Below are positions 45,155 through 54,064 of a DNA stretch of 64,000 bases, in pieces. This DNA comes from Azospirillum brasilense (GTDB taxonomy: Bacteria; Pseudomonadota; Alphaproteobacteria; Azospirillales; Azospirillaceae): positions 62,001-126,000 of the forward strand of contig NZ_VITH01000014.1 in NCBI RefSeq assembly GCF_007827815.1, written 5' to 3'. Each line of letters opens with the position of its first letter. Positions within the stretch are counted from its first letter, which is position 1. Both the position numbers and the translations under genes were made by a program. The notes beneath the pieces were generated by a model. The model searched no databases. It saw only the letters and a list, made by a program, of their open reading frames with translations, and was not told the DNA's origin.

Positions 45155-46648
45155 TCAGCCCGTCTCGCTCCGCCCGCGCAACAACGGGTCCGCCGACCCG
45201 CTGTAGCTGGGCACGCCGGTCAGCACCCCCTGGAATTCCAGAAGCTGCGGGCCGACCTGCATGCCGTCGGGGAACAGCCGGAACTCGCGGATCGCCAGCT
45301 CATGGACGCCGGTGCGCTTCTTGACCACCGAGATCGCCTTGCGCACCTCCCCCGCCGCCTCGAAGAAGCGCAGCAGGACCACCGTGTCGCTCATGAAGGA
45401 CAGGTCCACGGGGTTCTGGATGTCGCCGACGATCCCCTGCTGGGCCAGGATCAGGATGGTCACGATGCCCTGGTTGTTCAGATAGGTCAGCAGCTCGTGC
45501 ATCTGCAGGATGAGCGCCTGTTCCTCCGGCATCGTGCTGAGATACGAGTTCAGGCTGTCGATCACCACGACGCGCGCCTTCTGGTCCTCCACCTGGCGGC
45601 GGACCTGCCAGACGAACTGGCCCGGCGACAGGCGCGACGGGTTCGCGCGCTCCCAACCCAGCTCGCCCTTGCGCACCGCCTCCTCGATGTCGATGCCGAG
45701 CGCGGTGCTGCGCAAGGCCAGGGTCTCGAAGGATTCGTCGAAGGAGAAATAGGCGGCATGCTCGCCACGGCGCACCGCCGCCGCGACATATTGCAGGGCG
45801 ATGGACGACTTGCCGACGCCCGAGGGGCCGACGAGCATCGTCGTCGTGCCGCGTGTCAGACCACCGCCCATCAGCTCGTCCAGCCCGCTCAGGCTGCTCG
45901 ACACGGCGGTCGGCTCGAACTCCGCCTTGTGCTCGTCGGCGATCAGGCTCGGGAAGATCAGCACGTTGCCCGGCGTGATGGCGAAATCGTGCCAGCCGCT
46001 CTGATATTCGGACCCGCGCATCTTGGCGATCCGCAGCCGCCGCCGCGCCGCGCCGTAGGAGCGCTCGATCTGCTCCAGGCTGACCACGCCGTGCATCAGG
46101 CTGTGCAGCTCCATGGAGCCGGTCTGGCTGGTCAGGTCGTCCAGCGCCAGCGTGGTGCAGTGGCGCCCTTGCAGGAACTGCTTCAGCGCCAGGATCTGCC
46201 GCCGGTAGCGGAGCTGGTCCTGGGCGAGCAGGCGCAGCTCCGACAGGGAGTCGATCACCACGAGATCCGGCTTCTCGGCCTCGATCCGCTCGGTGATCAG
46301 GCGCATGGTTTCGCCCAGCTCCACCTCGGACGGGTAGAGCACGCTCTGCTGGCGGTCGAGCTGCGCCTCCAGAGGGACGAGTTCGAAGATGCCGATGCCG
46401 TCGAGCGACCAGCCGTGGCTCTTGGCCGAGGCGCGCAGCTCCGTCTCGGTTTCCGACAGGGTCACGTACAGGCCGCGCTTGCCGTCGCGCAGACCCTTGA
46501 GCAGGAATTGAAGCGCTATGGTCGTCTTGCCGGTTCCCGGAGCGCCTTCCAGAAGATGAAGCCGCGCGCGCGGCAGGCCCCCCCTCAGGACCAGGTCGAA
46601 TTCTGGAATTCCGGTCAGGATCTTGTCCGTCTTGGTCGGCTTCGACAC
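45155..46648 (-). CDS. KaiC-like double-domain RecA-type ATPase
   Basis: 497 residues with two KaiC/RecA ATPase domains, Walker A GAPGTGKTT (about residues 35-43) and GPSGVGKSS (about 275), catalytic acidic pairs in TLSETE and SFDESFE, and the KaiC-type segment AISVVKKRTGVHELAIREF. In the phosphorylation loop the cyanobacterial Ser431-Thr432 pair aligns with Ser-Phe (LSFMSDT), so only one site is kept. No kaiA or kaiB is nearby. GTG 46648 is preceded by GAGGAG at six bases; the upstream open frame is not supported. Confidence 0.9.
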   Translation of the reverse strand: MSKPTKTDKILTGIPEFDLVLRGGLPRARLHLLEGAPGTGKTTIALQFLLKGLRDGKRGLYVTLSETETELRASAKSHGWSLDGIGIFELVPLEAQLDRQQSVLYPSEVELGETMRLITERIEAEKPDLVVIDSLSELRLLAQDQLRYRRQILALKQFLQGRHCTTLALDDLTSQTGSMELHSLMHGVVSLEQIERSYGAARRRLRIAKMRGSEYQSGWHDFAITPGNVLIFPSLIADEHKAEFEPTAVSSSLSGLDELMGGGLTRGTTTMLVGPSGVGKSSIALQYVAAAVRRGEHAAYFSFDESFETLALRSTALGIDIEEAVRKGELGWERANPSRLSPGQFVWQVRRQVEDQKARVVVIDSLNSYLSTMPEEQALILQMHELLTYLNNQGIVTILILAQQGIVGDIQNPVDLSFMSDTVVLLRFFEAAGEVRKAISVVKKRTGVHELAIREFRLFPDGMQVGPQLLEFQGVLTGVPSYSGSADPLLRGRSETG

Positions 46649-46930
46649 CCAGGTCTCCTCTTGGTCTGGCACGCTGGCGGCGCTTTGCGCCACACGCCGC
46701 CGTGATGTGGTGAACGGCCCGAACGCCTGGACGGACGGACAAACGCGCAGCCTCGGAGAGCATCCACGCCCCGTGGGCGCGGCTCCGCCACCATCAACCC
46801 AATGCCAGGGCTCCTGTTCCTTTGCGCCTTCGGGATGCCGACCGTCAGGGATGCTTGCCCGTCACCGCGGGTTACCGCGATGTTGGACGATGGACACGCG
46901 AACGAAGCGGGAGCTTGTCTTGCGCCGCCT

Positions 46931-47527
46931 TCACCGCCCCGCCCCCAGCACGCGGCGGCGCTTGGGGTCCGGACCGAGCGAGCGGATGAAGGGCGGCAGC
47001 CCGCCGGCCGATCGCGTGTTGAAGGCCGCCTTCGGTGCGTCCTCGCCGGCCGCCGTTTCCGGCACCGCCTTCTCTTGCCGCTCCGTCTCCGCAGGCGCGG
47101 CCGGCTTGCGGAAACCGCGGGCGATCCACAGGGCGAGCGCGCCGGACAGCAGAAGCAGCAGCGGCGGAACGGCGGCGCTCAGGCCCCAGGGCCACAGAAC
47201 CTCCGCCCGGCGAGTCCAGCGCTCCGCCCAGAAGCGCTCGGCGATCCGCCGCACGCGCTCCTCGCCGAGGCCCGGCGGGGCGGCGAGGCTGGTGCCGTCG
47301 GGGAAGTCCGTCCGCGCCACGACGCCCCGCCTCACCCCATCCTCCACCACCGCCTCGTCGGCGGCGTAGTGCTGCGGCAGGAAGGCGTCCCGCGTCTCCG
47401 AATAGGCGTAGAGACCGGCGAAAGGATGGCGCCCGTGCAGATCGGCGGCGGCGAAGGCGGCGACCACCGCCACCCACAGCAGGGCGGCGGCCAGCCAGCC
47501 CCGCCACAGGCCCTTGCTCCAATTCAT
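46931..47527 (-). CDS. Hypothetical membrane protein
   Basis: 198 residues: transmembrane helix about 10-28, a periplasmic stretch (30-112) with a HYAADEAVVEDG segment, a second helix about 115-137 (LSAAVPPLLLLLSGALALWIA), and a charged, Ala/Pro-rich cytosolic tail. Family not recognised. GGGAGACGGGAC precedes the ATG. It stands upstream of the KaiC-like gene on the same strand with a 282-bp gap in which I see no gene. Confidence 0.65.
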   Translation of the reverse strand: MNWSKGLWRGWLAAALLWVAVVAAFAAADLHGRHPFAGLYAYSETRDAFLPQHYAADEAVVEDGVRRGVVARTDFPDGTSLAAPPGLGEERVRRIAERFWAERWTRRAEVLWPWGLSAAVPPLLLLLSGALALWIARGFRKPAAPAETERQEKAVPETAAGEDAPKAAFNTRSAGGLPPFIRSLGPDPKRRRVLGAGR

Positions 47528-47574
47528 GTCCCGTCTCCCTCTTGCCCAAGGAGGCACTTCCCCAAGGAGGCGGA

Positions 47575-47609
47575 AAAACTAAAGACCCGGCCGGGGGGCG
47601 GCCAGGGTC
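47575..47609 (-). terminator. Rho-independent terminator after the hybrid kinase gene
   Basis: Minus-strand hairpin with GACCC/GGGTC and GGCCG/CGGCC pairs, followed by TTTAGTTTTT. It lies about 50 bp after the kinase stop. Confidence 0.75.
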
Positions 47610-47657
47610 AAAAACCGGCCTTTCGCGATCAGGCCCCCGGGATCAAGCCGTCCAGGC

Positions 47658-50300
47658 TCAGGCCGCGGGCTTCAGCAATTCGCGCAGGATGTGCGGGGTG
47701 ATCGGCTTGTGGACGAGGCGGAAGCCGGCGCCGCGGATTTCGGTGATTCGCTCGGGCGCGGTGTCGCCGGTGAGCACCACGGCGGGGATGCGCACGCCGC
47801 AGACGCCGTGGATGTCGCGGATCGCCTCCACCCCCGTCCGCCCCTCGCGCAGCCGGTAGTCGGCGATGATGAGGTCCGGCAGACGGCCCAGCCCGTGCAG
47901 CAGGTCCACCGCCTCCTCCGCCGACACGGCGGCCACCACCTCGTAGCCCCATTGCTCCAGCAGGGTGCGCAGGCTGAGCAGCACGATGGCCTCGTCGTCG
48001 ATGACCACCACCAGCCCCTGCCCGTCGTCGTTGGCGCGGTCCGGCCCGTTGCGGCGCAGGATGGCGCGGGCGCGCACGGCGGGAAGCTCCACCGAGAAGA
48101 CGCTGCCCCGTCCGGGCCGCGAGCGCAAAGCCACCGTGTGGCCGAGCAGCCCGGCCAGCCGCTTCACGATGGCGAGGCCGAGGCCCAGCCCCTTGGCCCG
48201 GTCGCGCTCCTGGTTGCCGATCTGGAAGAACTCCTCGAAGACGGCCTGCTGCAGATCCTCCGGCACGCCGATGCCGCTGTCGGCCACCGCGATGCGCAGC
48301 GCGCCGTTGCGGCGCCGGCAGCCGACCACGACACCGCCCCGCTCGGTGTAGCGCAGCGCGTTCTCGATCAGGTTGCGCAGGATGCGCTCCAGCAGCATCG
48401 GGTCGGTGCGCGCCCACAGCGAGGTCGGCACGACCCGCAGCCGCAGCCCCTGCCCGTCGGCCTGCGGCCCGTATTCCGCGGCCAGCCGGTCGAGCAGCGG
48501 CCCGACCGCGCATTCGGTGACGCTGGGCTCCACCGCCCCGGCGTCGAGCCGCGACACGTCGAGCATCCCGTCGAGCAGGAGCTTCAGCGCGTCCAGCGAA
48601 TGGCCCATGCTGGCCACCAGCTCATGGCCGGGATGGCCGTGCAGCTTGTCGCCCAGCACCTGCGCGAAGAAATAGAGCGACTGCACGGGCTGGCGCAGGT
48701 CGTGGCTGGCCGCCGCCAGGAACTGGGTCTTCGCCCGCTCCGCCTTCTCGGCGCGGGTCTTCTCCCGCCGGGCCTCGTCCGCCGCGGTCAGGGCGCGCTC
48801 CATCGCCTGCTCCGCCGCCTCCTTGGCGGCGAGCAGGGCCTCCGCCGCCGTCCGGCGGGCGGTGATGTCGCGCACGATGCCGGTGAAGCGTGCCTCGCCG
48901 TCGGCCTTCCACTCGGCGACCGACAGCTCCAGCGGGAACACCGACCCGTCCTTGCGCTGGCCGGTCACCTCGCGCCCGATGCCGATGATGCGCCGCTCCC
49001 CGGTGCGGTGGTAGCGCTGCAGATAGCCGTCATGGGCGCTGCGGTCGGGATCGGGCATCAGCATGCTGACGTTGCGGCCGATCACCTCCTCCGCGGCGTA
49101 GCCGAAGATGCGTTCGGCGGCGCCGTTGAAGCTGTGCAGGGTGCCGGCCCGGTCGATGACCACGATGGCGTCGACCGCCGTGTCGACGATGGCGCGGTAA
49201 CGGGCCTCCGCATGGGTCACGGATTCGCTGGCGCCGACCAGCGCGGCGCTGGCCTCGGCAAGGATGCGGTGCAGGTCGTCGATCTCGCGCACCGGAACGC
49301 CACCGTCGTAGCGGATGGCCCGCCCCTCCATCAGGCTGCCGCCGTGGGCGGCCAATTCGCGGACGGGGTGGGCGAGCCGCCGCGCGAAGATCCCCGCCGA
49401 CGCCAGAGACACGGCCAGCAGGACCAGTCCGAGCCCCAACGCCAGCACCACCGTGCGGTTCAGCGGGTTGAGCACGGCCTCCGTCGGCGTCGCAGCCGCG
49501 AGGGTCCAGTCGGCGCGCTGCGTGCGGTGAAAGGCGCCGATGATCTCCACCCCGTCCAGCGTGGCTCCGCGGTAGTTGCCGGTGTCAGCCGTCCCGCGCA
49601 CCGCCAGGAACCAGTCGGGCACCGACCGACCCAGATACTCCGCATGCTCGCGCGAGCGGGCGGCGATGCGGTCCTGGCCGTCGATGATCACGGCGATCAG
49701 GCCGGACCGCGTCTCGAAGCCCTCCAGCAGGGTGCTCCAGGTCTGCGGATCGACCACCGCCGACAGGACGTAGCGCAGGCCGCCGTCGCGCAGCACCGGC
49801 ACCATCACGGCGATCGTCGGCCGCTCGGCCGCCGTCGCGGTCACCAGATCGGACACCGCCGGCTGGCGGGTCGCGGTCACCCGGCGCAGCGCGTCGCGCT
49901 GGGGCACGTCCGGCAGCGGGACGCCGAGCGGGACCGCGGTGTTGACGAACTGCCGCCCCGACGGGTCGACCAGAGCGATGTTGGTCCAGGACGGATGCTG
50001 GGTCAGCGCCAGCGTCGCCCGTTCGTAGAAGCCGGCGGTATCGTCGGCGGCCAGGGCGTCCGTCCGCGACAGCGCCCGCAGCGCCGCGATGGTCGCCTCC
50101 AACTCCCGGTCCACGATCAGGGCCAGCGCCTCCGCCGTGTCGGACATGTTGTTCTCGACAGCCTCCCGCTGCTGCTGCACCAGCCAGCCGATGAGCATGC
50201 CGCCGAGCAGGAGCATCGGCACCAGAGTCACGAGCACAAGCCTCAGCAGGTACCCGCGCAGAGTCATCGGTTGCTGACGGGACACCGTCTTCAGCGGCAT
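47658..50300 (-). CDS. Hybrid histidine kinase with Cache sensor and FixL-type heme PAS
   Basis: 880 residues. Two transmembrane helices flank a periplasmic double-Cache-like domain (about 40-285), then HAMP, a PAS domain (about 365-485), a coiled coil, HisKA (AAASHDLRQPVQSL), HATPase_c and a C-terminal receiver (LIIADYRLREG). The PAS matches FixL closely: MPDPDRS, His423 in AHDGYLQRY as proximal heme ligand, and the distal-pocket RIIGIGREVTGQRKDG segment with its Arg. An oxygen- or gas-sensing role is therefore well supported. No fixJ-like partner is adjacent; the receiver is built in. The start at 50300 could instead be the Met 11 codons later. Confidence 0.9.
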   Translation of the reverse strand: MPLKTVSRQQPMTLRGYLLRLVLVTLVPMLLLGGMLIGWLVQQQREAVENNMSDTAEALALIVDRELEATIAALRALSRTDALAADDTAGFYERATLALTQHPSWTNIALVDPSGRQFVNTAVPLGVPLPDVPQRDALRRVTATRQPAVSDLVTATAAERPTIAVMVPVLRDGGLRYVLSAVVDPQTWSTLLEGFETRSGLIAVIIDGQDRIAARSREHAEYLGRSVPDWFLAVRGTADTGNYRGATLDGVEIIGAFHRTQRADWTLAAATPTEAVLNPLNRTVVLALGLGLVLLAVSLASAGIFARRLAHPVRELAAHGGSLMEGRAIRYDGGVPVREIDDLHRILAEASAALVGASESVTHAEARYRAIVDTAVDAIVVIDRAGTLHSFNGAAERIFGYAAEEVIGRNVSMLMPDPDRSAHDGYLQRYHRTGERRIIGIGREVTGQRKDGSVFPLELSVAEWKADGEARFTGIVRDITARRTAAEALLAAKEAAEQAMERALTAADEARREKTRAEKAERAKTQFLAAASHDLRQPVQSLYFFAQVLGDKLHGHPGHELVASMGHSLDALKLLLDGMLDVSRLDAGAVEPSVTECAVGPLLDRLAAEYGPQADGQGLRLRVVPTSLWARTDPMLLERILRNLIENALRYTERGGVVVGCRRRNGALRIAVADSGIGVPEDLQQAVFEEFFQIGNQERDRAKGLGLGLAIVKRLAGLLGHTVALRSRPGRGSVFSVELPAVRARAILRRNGPDRANDDGQGLVVVIDDEAIVLLSLRTLLEQWGYEVVAAVSAEEAVDLLHGLGRLPDLIIADYRLREGRTGVEAIRDIHGVCGVRIPAVVLTGDTAPERITEIRGAGFRLVHKPITPHILRELLKPAA

Positions 50301-50402
50301 GGACGGACCATTCGAAAGATTGGGGACACGAACGGATTATCGCATCTTGCTCCGCTCTTTCGTGGTTCGCCACCGGAATCTGAAACGATGGGGTGATCCT
50401 GA

Positions 50403-51329
50403 TTATATAGGCGCTGCTCTGTTGGAATAATGAAGGGACTGCCAAGCCTCAGATCGGCGGCTGGGACCAACCCCACAGTCTTGGGAGCGTCTGGTTTCTC
50501 GGATTGAACTTTTCGTACGCGAATACTTATTGAAAATGATCGATCCCTTGCCTTCACATACCCTGGTATGAAGTGCTTCGGGCACTCGATCCTTTGCGAA
50601 GCTCTTCGGCGTGGTCGGTGGTGTCTGGTCTGCCGAACGAACGGGGGGCCGTTCCATTTGCGCATCGTCCGACAGGATGGGGGTTTCTGCGGAAACCGGG
50701 GCCGGGCGCGGCGGCACGGGCGGCGCGACCAGGGCGGCGGCCTCTTGGCGGCGGGCGGTTTCGGCTTCCATCTCCTTCTGCCACCGGCGATGGGCGATCT
50801 CGCGGGCGCGGAGCTGCTGCTCCTGGCGCAGGGCCATGGCCAGCCGGCGCAGGGCGGCCGCTCCATCGGTCCGCGCCGCCTGACCAGCGGCGGCGCGGAA
50901 ATCGCCGACCGTGGGGAAGCGCCGGTAGCCCGAGCGGAAGGAGGACCAGACGCCGCGGAACCCGGCGATCCATTCCTCGGCGGGCCAGCCGGCCATTTCG
51001 AGGATGTCGGCCTCCAGCATGTCGGCGTCCGGAAGCTCCAGGCCGAAACGGGCCGCCAGCTTCTCGATGCCGGTCAGCACATTTTCCACGCCGATGGCCG
51101 GGCAGGCGGTTTCGAGGGCGGCCTCAACCCGCTCGGCCAGCGCCCCGATCTCGTCGGGCGCGCGGTCCGCGATCTCGAAACGGAGGTCGGCGCGCTCAAG
51201 CCGGGCGAGCGAGGCGATCGCGCAGGGCAGAGAGGACACCGGCGTTGCGGGCAGCCACGCCATGTCCGGCGTCTGCGGGGCGGCGCTGACGGGAAGGCTC
51301 ACGGGAAAGCTCGGCAGGCTGGCGGTCAT
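50403..51329 (-). CDS. Hypothetical replication-region protein, possible helicase-loader-like
   Basis: 308 residues from ATG 51329, which has GGAG nine bases upstream. Predicted mostly helical, with a segment WIAGFRGVWSSFRSGYRRF followed by PTVGDFRAA that recalls the layout of phage P-type helicase loaders, and a Gln/Arg/Glu-rich helix (160-220). The last 60 residues are lower in GC and look unlike the rest, suggesting a shifted or extended end. It overlaps the upstream HTH gene by 134 bp in another frame, so both are probably translated from one transcript. Function is not established. Confidence 0.6.
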   Translation of the reverse strand: MTASLPSFPVSLPVSAAPQTPDMAWLPATPVSSLPCAIASLARLERADLRFEIADRAPDEIGALAERVEAALETACPAIGVENVLTGIEKLAARFGLELPDADMLEADILEMAGWPAEEWIAGFRGVWSSFRSGYRRFPTVGDFRAAAGQAARTDGAAALRRLAMALRQEQQLRAREIAHRRWQKEMEAETARRQEAAALVAPPVPPRPAPVSAETPILSDDAQMERPPVRSADQTPPTTPKSFAKDRVPEALHTRVCEGKGSIIFNKYSRTKSSIRETRRSQDCGVGPSRRSEAWQSLHYSNRAAPI

Positions 51330-52038
51330 TCTGGTCGCTCCGGTTGGTGGGGCGGCGGGATGCGGGGGCGAAGGGGACGACGGTGCTTTCTGGCGTTTCA
51401 CTGACAGGGGCCGCGGCGGGGGCGACCAGTTCGCGGGCCACCCATTTGCGCCAGGCGCCGGACGGGTCGGCCGGGCTGTAGCCGTTGCGGACGTTGGCTT
51501 TGCGGCACCAGGACACGAACTTGCGGGTCACCGTGGCGGGATCGACCTCCGGCCGGGTTTCCACGGCCCAAGCGAGATCGGCGGAGTCCGGCTGCCAGTC
51601 CTCGGCCAGAGCGTCCCGGGTCTTGATGCTCGAAGAGCCAACCGATCCCCCCGCCCGGAAGGAGGAGGAGTTTTGAGAATCAGGATTCAGGGGATTCCCA
51701 GTGCTTAGGAGTCCGTCAGCCGGCTGACCGGTGGTGTCGACGGGCCGACCGGAAGAGTCGGTGTCCTGCGCGCCCACCAGGGCATAGACCATCCCGCGGA
51801 AACCGCGTTCGCGGCGGGCTTCCACCAGGGACAGGTCCGGGGCCTGCAGCTTCGTCAGCACGGCGGACAGCCAGGGACGGCTCTTCCCCAGTTCGGCGGC
51901 CAGTTCATCCTGGACCAGCCCGGTGCAGACGCCGGCGGCGTCCGCACGCGCGTAAAGGCCGGAGAGCACCGCGATCTCCGCGGTCCCGACGCCGGGCGCA
52001 GCGATCCATCGCCGGTACAAGGTCGTGTACGGGGTCAT
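51196..52038 (-). CDS. Winged-HTH replication-region protein (hypothetical)
   Basis: 280 residues from ATG 52038. The N-terminal 100 residues form a winged helix-turn-helix (TAEIAVLSGLYARADAAGVCTGLVQDELAAELGKSRPWLSAV region), resembling replication-initiator or DnaD-type HTH domains; a linker rich in Ser/Gly and a C-terminal helical region (WVARELVA) follow. It is divergent from repA across the iteron region and is followed by, and overlaps, a second hypothetical gene. A role in replication or copy control of this replicon is inferred from position only. Confidence 0.65.
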   Translation of the reverse strand: MTPYTTLYRRWIAAPGVGTAEIAVLSGLYARADAAGVCTGLVQDELAAELGKSRPWLSAVLTKLQAPDLSLVEARRERGFRGMVYALVGAQDTDSSGRPVDTTGQPADGLLSTGNPLNPDSQNSSSFRAGGSVGSSSIKTRDALAEDWQPDSADLAWAVETRPEVDPATVTRKFVSWCRKANVRNGYSPADPSGAWRKWVARELVAPAAAPVSETPESTVVPFAPASRRPTNRSDQNDRQPAELSREPSRQRRPADAGHGVAARNAGVLSALRDRLARPA

Positions 52039-52217
52039 TGTCTTCCCATGATCCAGCGCTTCGATTCCGGCGGAAGACAAAGCGGGAGCGTCGGCGGAAT
52101 CCGCGATTCCACTTGGTTTTCCGGAACCACCCTGGCATCATGAAGTCGCCAAACCGCTGATGCGGGGGTCCGGTTCTCCCGGTCTTCCATCGGCTACCGA
52201 CACTTCGGTGTGCACGA

Positions 52218-52252
52218 GGGCACAGGTCGCCAAACCTGTGCCCTTTGTGTTT
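52218..52252 (+). terminator. Rho-independent terminator facing right, no annotated upstream gene
   Basis: GGGCACAGGT and ACCTGTGCCC flank the loop CGCCAA, followed by TTTGTGTTT. The stem is perfect over 10 bp. The gene to the left is transcribed away, so a short rightward RNA from about 52040-52215 is implied. A small hairpin with a cUUCGg tetraloop lies at about 52199-52210. Confidence 0.65.
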
Positions 52253-52330
52253 CCGGAGGTCGTGTCCTCCCTTACCTCATCGTCGCCCCCTTCGGCGTTT
52301 CGCGGCGGTTCGACGCCGCCAGCCACAATT

Positions 52331-52384
52331 CCTGGCCACAGATCCCGGCCACAAACTCCGGCCGAAAATCCTGGTCCAAAAGCT
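52331..52384. repeat. Quasi-tandem 13-bp repeats left of the iterons
   Basis: Four degenerate copies related to CCKGGCCACAAA: CCTGGCCACAGA, CCCGGCCACAAA, CCGGCCGAAAA and CCTGGTCCAAAA, spaced 12-14 bp. They may be a second set of protein-binding sites in the origin region. Confidence 0.5.
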
Positions 52385-52557
52385 ATCGGTTCGGGCTGCG
52401 GTGAGCCCGTTACGCAAGATGTTGTCGTGGCCCCGACAGGCTGTCCACGATTCAAATGCGTGCGTCGGAATCGCTCCGGTTGCGCCGATGCGAGGGCCAG
52501 GAATCAGTGGAATCAAGGTGTTGAGCCCCTTGGAGCGGCGGCCGACCCCGTCCGGGT

Positions 52558-53002
52558 GTCGCCGTTCTGCCGAGAAACCGGGCGGAAAACGTCGCCGTTC
52601 TGCCGAAAGATTCCGGCGCACGGGGGACGGGGGCGGAGCGTCGGAGTCCGCCGGATGTCGCCGTTCTGCCGAATAATCTGGTCTGTGGCCCATCGGTGAC
52701 TCCGGGAATCGCCCGAGAATCGGACTCCGACTCGCGCAACCGAGTGTCGCCGTTCTGCCAATGTGCTCCCCCCATGGCGGCCTCCGGACCCTGCGGAGCC
52801 CGGAAAGAGTCAGGGAATCCAAGCCTTTCAGCGCCGTTTCGCGGCTTGTCGGGAGTCCGGACCGTCAGAACGCGGACGCTTTCGGCAGGGAGACCCTCCA
52901 GCGGGGCACAGCGTCCGGGGGAACTGGCAGAACGACGACATTCGTCTGTACGGTCACAGCGTCGTTTCCGGCAGGTGAGGAATCTTTCGGCAGAATGGCG
53001 AC
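52558..53002. other. Probable replication origin with iteron-like repeats
   Basis: The 16-bp motif GTCGCCGTTCTGCCGA occurs at 52558-52573, 52591-52606 and 52657-52672, with a near copy at 52746-52761. Reverse-orientation copies with one mismatch lie at 52987-53002 and 52925-52939, plus a weaker one at 52880-52894. They precede repA by 85-530 bp, the usual place for RepA-binding iterons; the two inverted copies nearest the gene could serve as an operator for autoregulation. No gene is evident in 52039-53087 apart from the implied small RNA. Confidence 0.8.
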
Positions 53003-53087
53003 GTTGGCGCCTGCGCTGTGGAACATGCGGGGCGTATCGGGAATCAATACCGGAACCGCCAGCGGCGGGGCCGGGGAGATTGGGTGC

Positions 53088-54050
53088 ATGGACGACCACA
53101 AGACCGACCAGGAGAACGCCGAACTGCTGGACCGCCCGGTCCAGCTGGCGCTGCGGCTGGATTCGCCGCTGCGCGGCGACGTGAACAACGACCGGGCCCT
53201 GATGGCCTATTCGCTGTTCGGCCTGTCGAAGGACAAGGTGGAAAGCCTTCCCACCTACGACGACGGCAAGGTGAAGATCGAGGTGCGCGCGCCGCGCGAC
53301 GTCGGCGTTGCGACGATCTGGGACAAGTCGGTGCTGATCTACGCCGTCTCGCTGCTGCGCGAGAAGATGGCCGAGGGCAAGATGGGGCCGGAGGTCGGGA
53401 AGCTCCATTTCACCACCAGCGATCTCCAGCGCATCGTCGGCAAGACTGCCGGCGGCAGTGCCTACGACAAGATCGAAGGGGCGCTGGAACGGCTGCAGGG
53501 TACCCAGATCAAGACCAACCTGGAGGCCGGGGGCGAGGGCGAGAGCGGCGCCTTCTCCTGGATTTCCGACTACAAGCTGCTCTACCGCCGCGGCAAGAAG
53601 GACGGGGAGCGGCAGGTGCGCGGCCTGACCCTGGTGCTGTCGAACTGGGTGGTGCGCGCGGCGCTGGGCAACAACCTGCTGACCTATTCGGAAGACTACT
53701 TCGCGCTGAAGCCCATCGAGAAGCGGCTCTACGAGATCGCCCGCGCCCATCTGGGCCACGGCACCGCCTTCTGGATGGCGCTGGAGCCGCTGCGCAAGCG
53801 GGTCGGCTCCGACAACGACCTGCGCAAGTTCAAGAACGCGCTCGGCCCCGTGCTCCAGGCCGACCGCATCCCCGGCTACGGCGTGCGCATCGTCGAGGCC
53901 GCGGAGTACAAGGAGTTGATGACGGCGCGCGGCGCCTCGATCGCCCGCGTGCTGAACGCCGACCTGCCGGTGATCTTCTGGCGCAAGGACGCCGGCGAGC
54001 CGGAGAGCTGGATCGACATTCCCAGGGTCGAGTTCGACGAGGTGGTCTGA
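53088..54050 (+). CDS. repA: Plasmid replication initiator RepA
   Basis: 320 residues of the RPA (replication initiator protein A) family used by alphaproteobacterial plasmids and chromids. Visible family features: SLFGLSKDKVESLPTYDDGK, VLIYAVSLLREKM, GSAYDKIEGALERLQGTQI and the C-terminal EKRLYEIARAHLG winged-helix segment. It would bind the upstream iterons to start replication. ATG 53088 has GGGGAG nine bases ahead; the frame is open to 52761 but crosses the iterons without a plausible start. A parAB locus lies 6 kb downstream. Confidence 0.9.
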   Translation: MDDHKTDQENAELLDRPVQLALRLDSPLRGDVNNDRALMAYSLFGLSKDKVESLPTYDDGKVKIEVRAPRDVGVATIWDKSVLIYAVSLLREKMAEGKMGPEVGKLHFTTSDLQRIVGKTAGGSAYDKIEGALERLQGTQIKTNLEAGGEGESGAFSWISDYKLLYRRGKKDGERQVRGLTLVLSNWVVRAALGNNLLTYSEDYFALKPIEKRLYEIARAHLGHGTAFWMALEPLRKRVGSDNDLRKFKNALGPVLQADRIPGYGVRIVEAAEYKELMTARGASIARVLNADLPVIFWRKDAGEPESWIDIPRVEFDEVV

Positions 54051-54064
54051 CCCCCTCCCCTGCC

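Noticed and set aside
51400..52100. Possible prophage from phage-like HTH and loader order
   Set aside because: No integrase, terminase, capsid or lysis genes and no attachment-site repeats nearby; the origin and par genes explain the region better.
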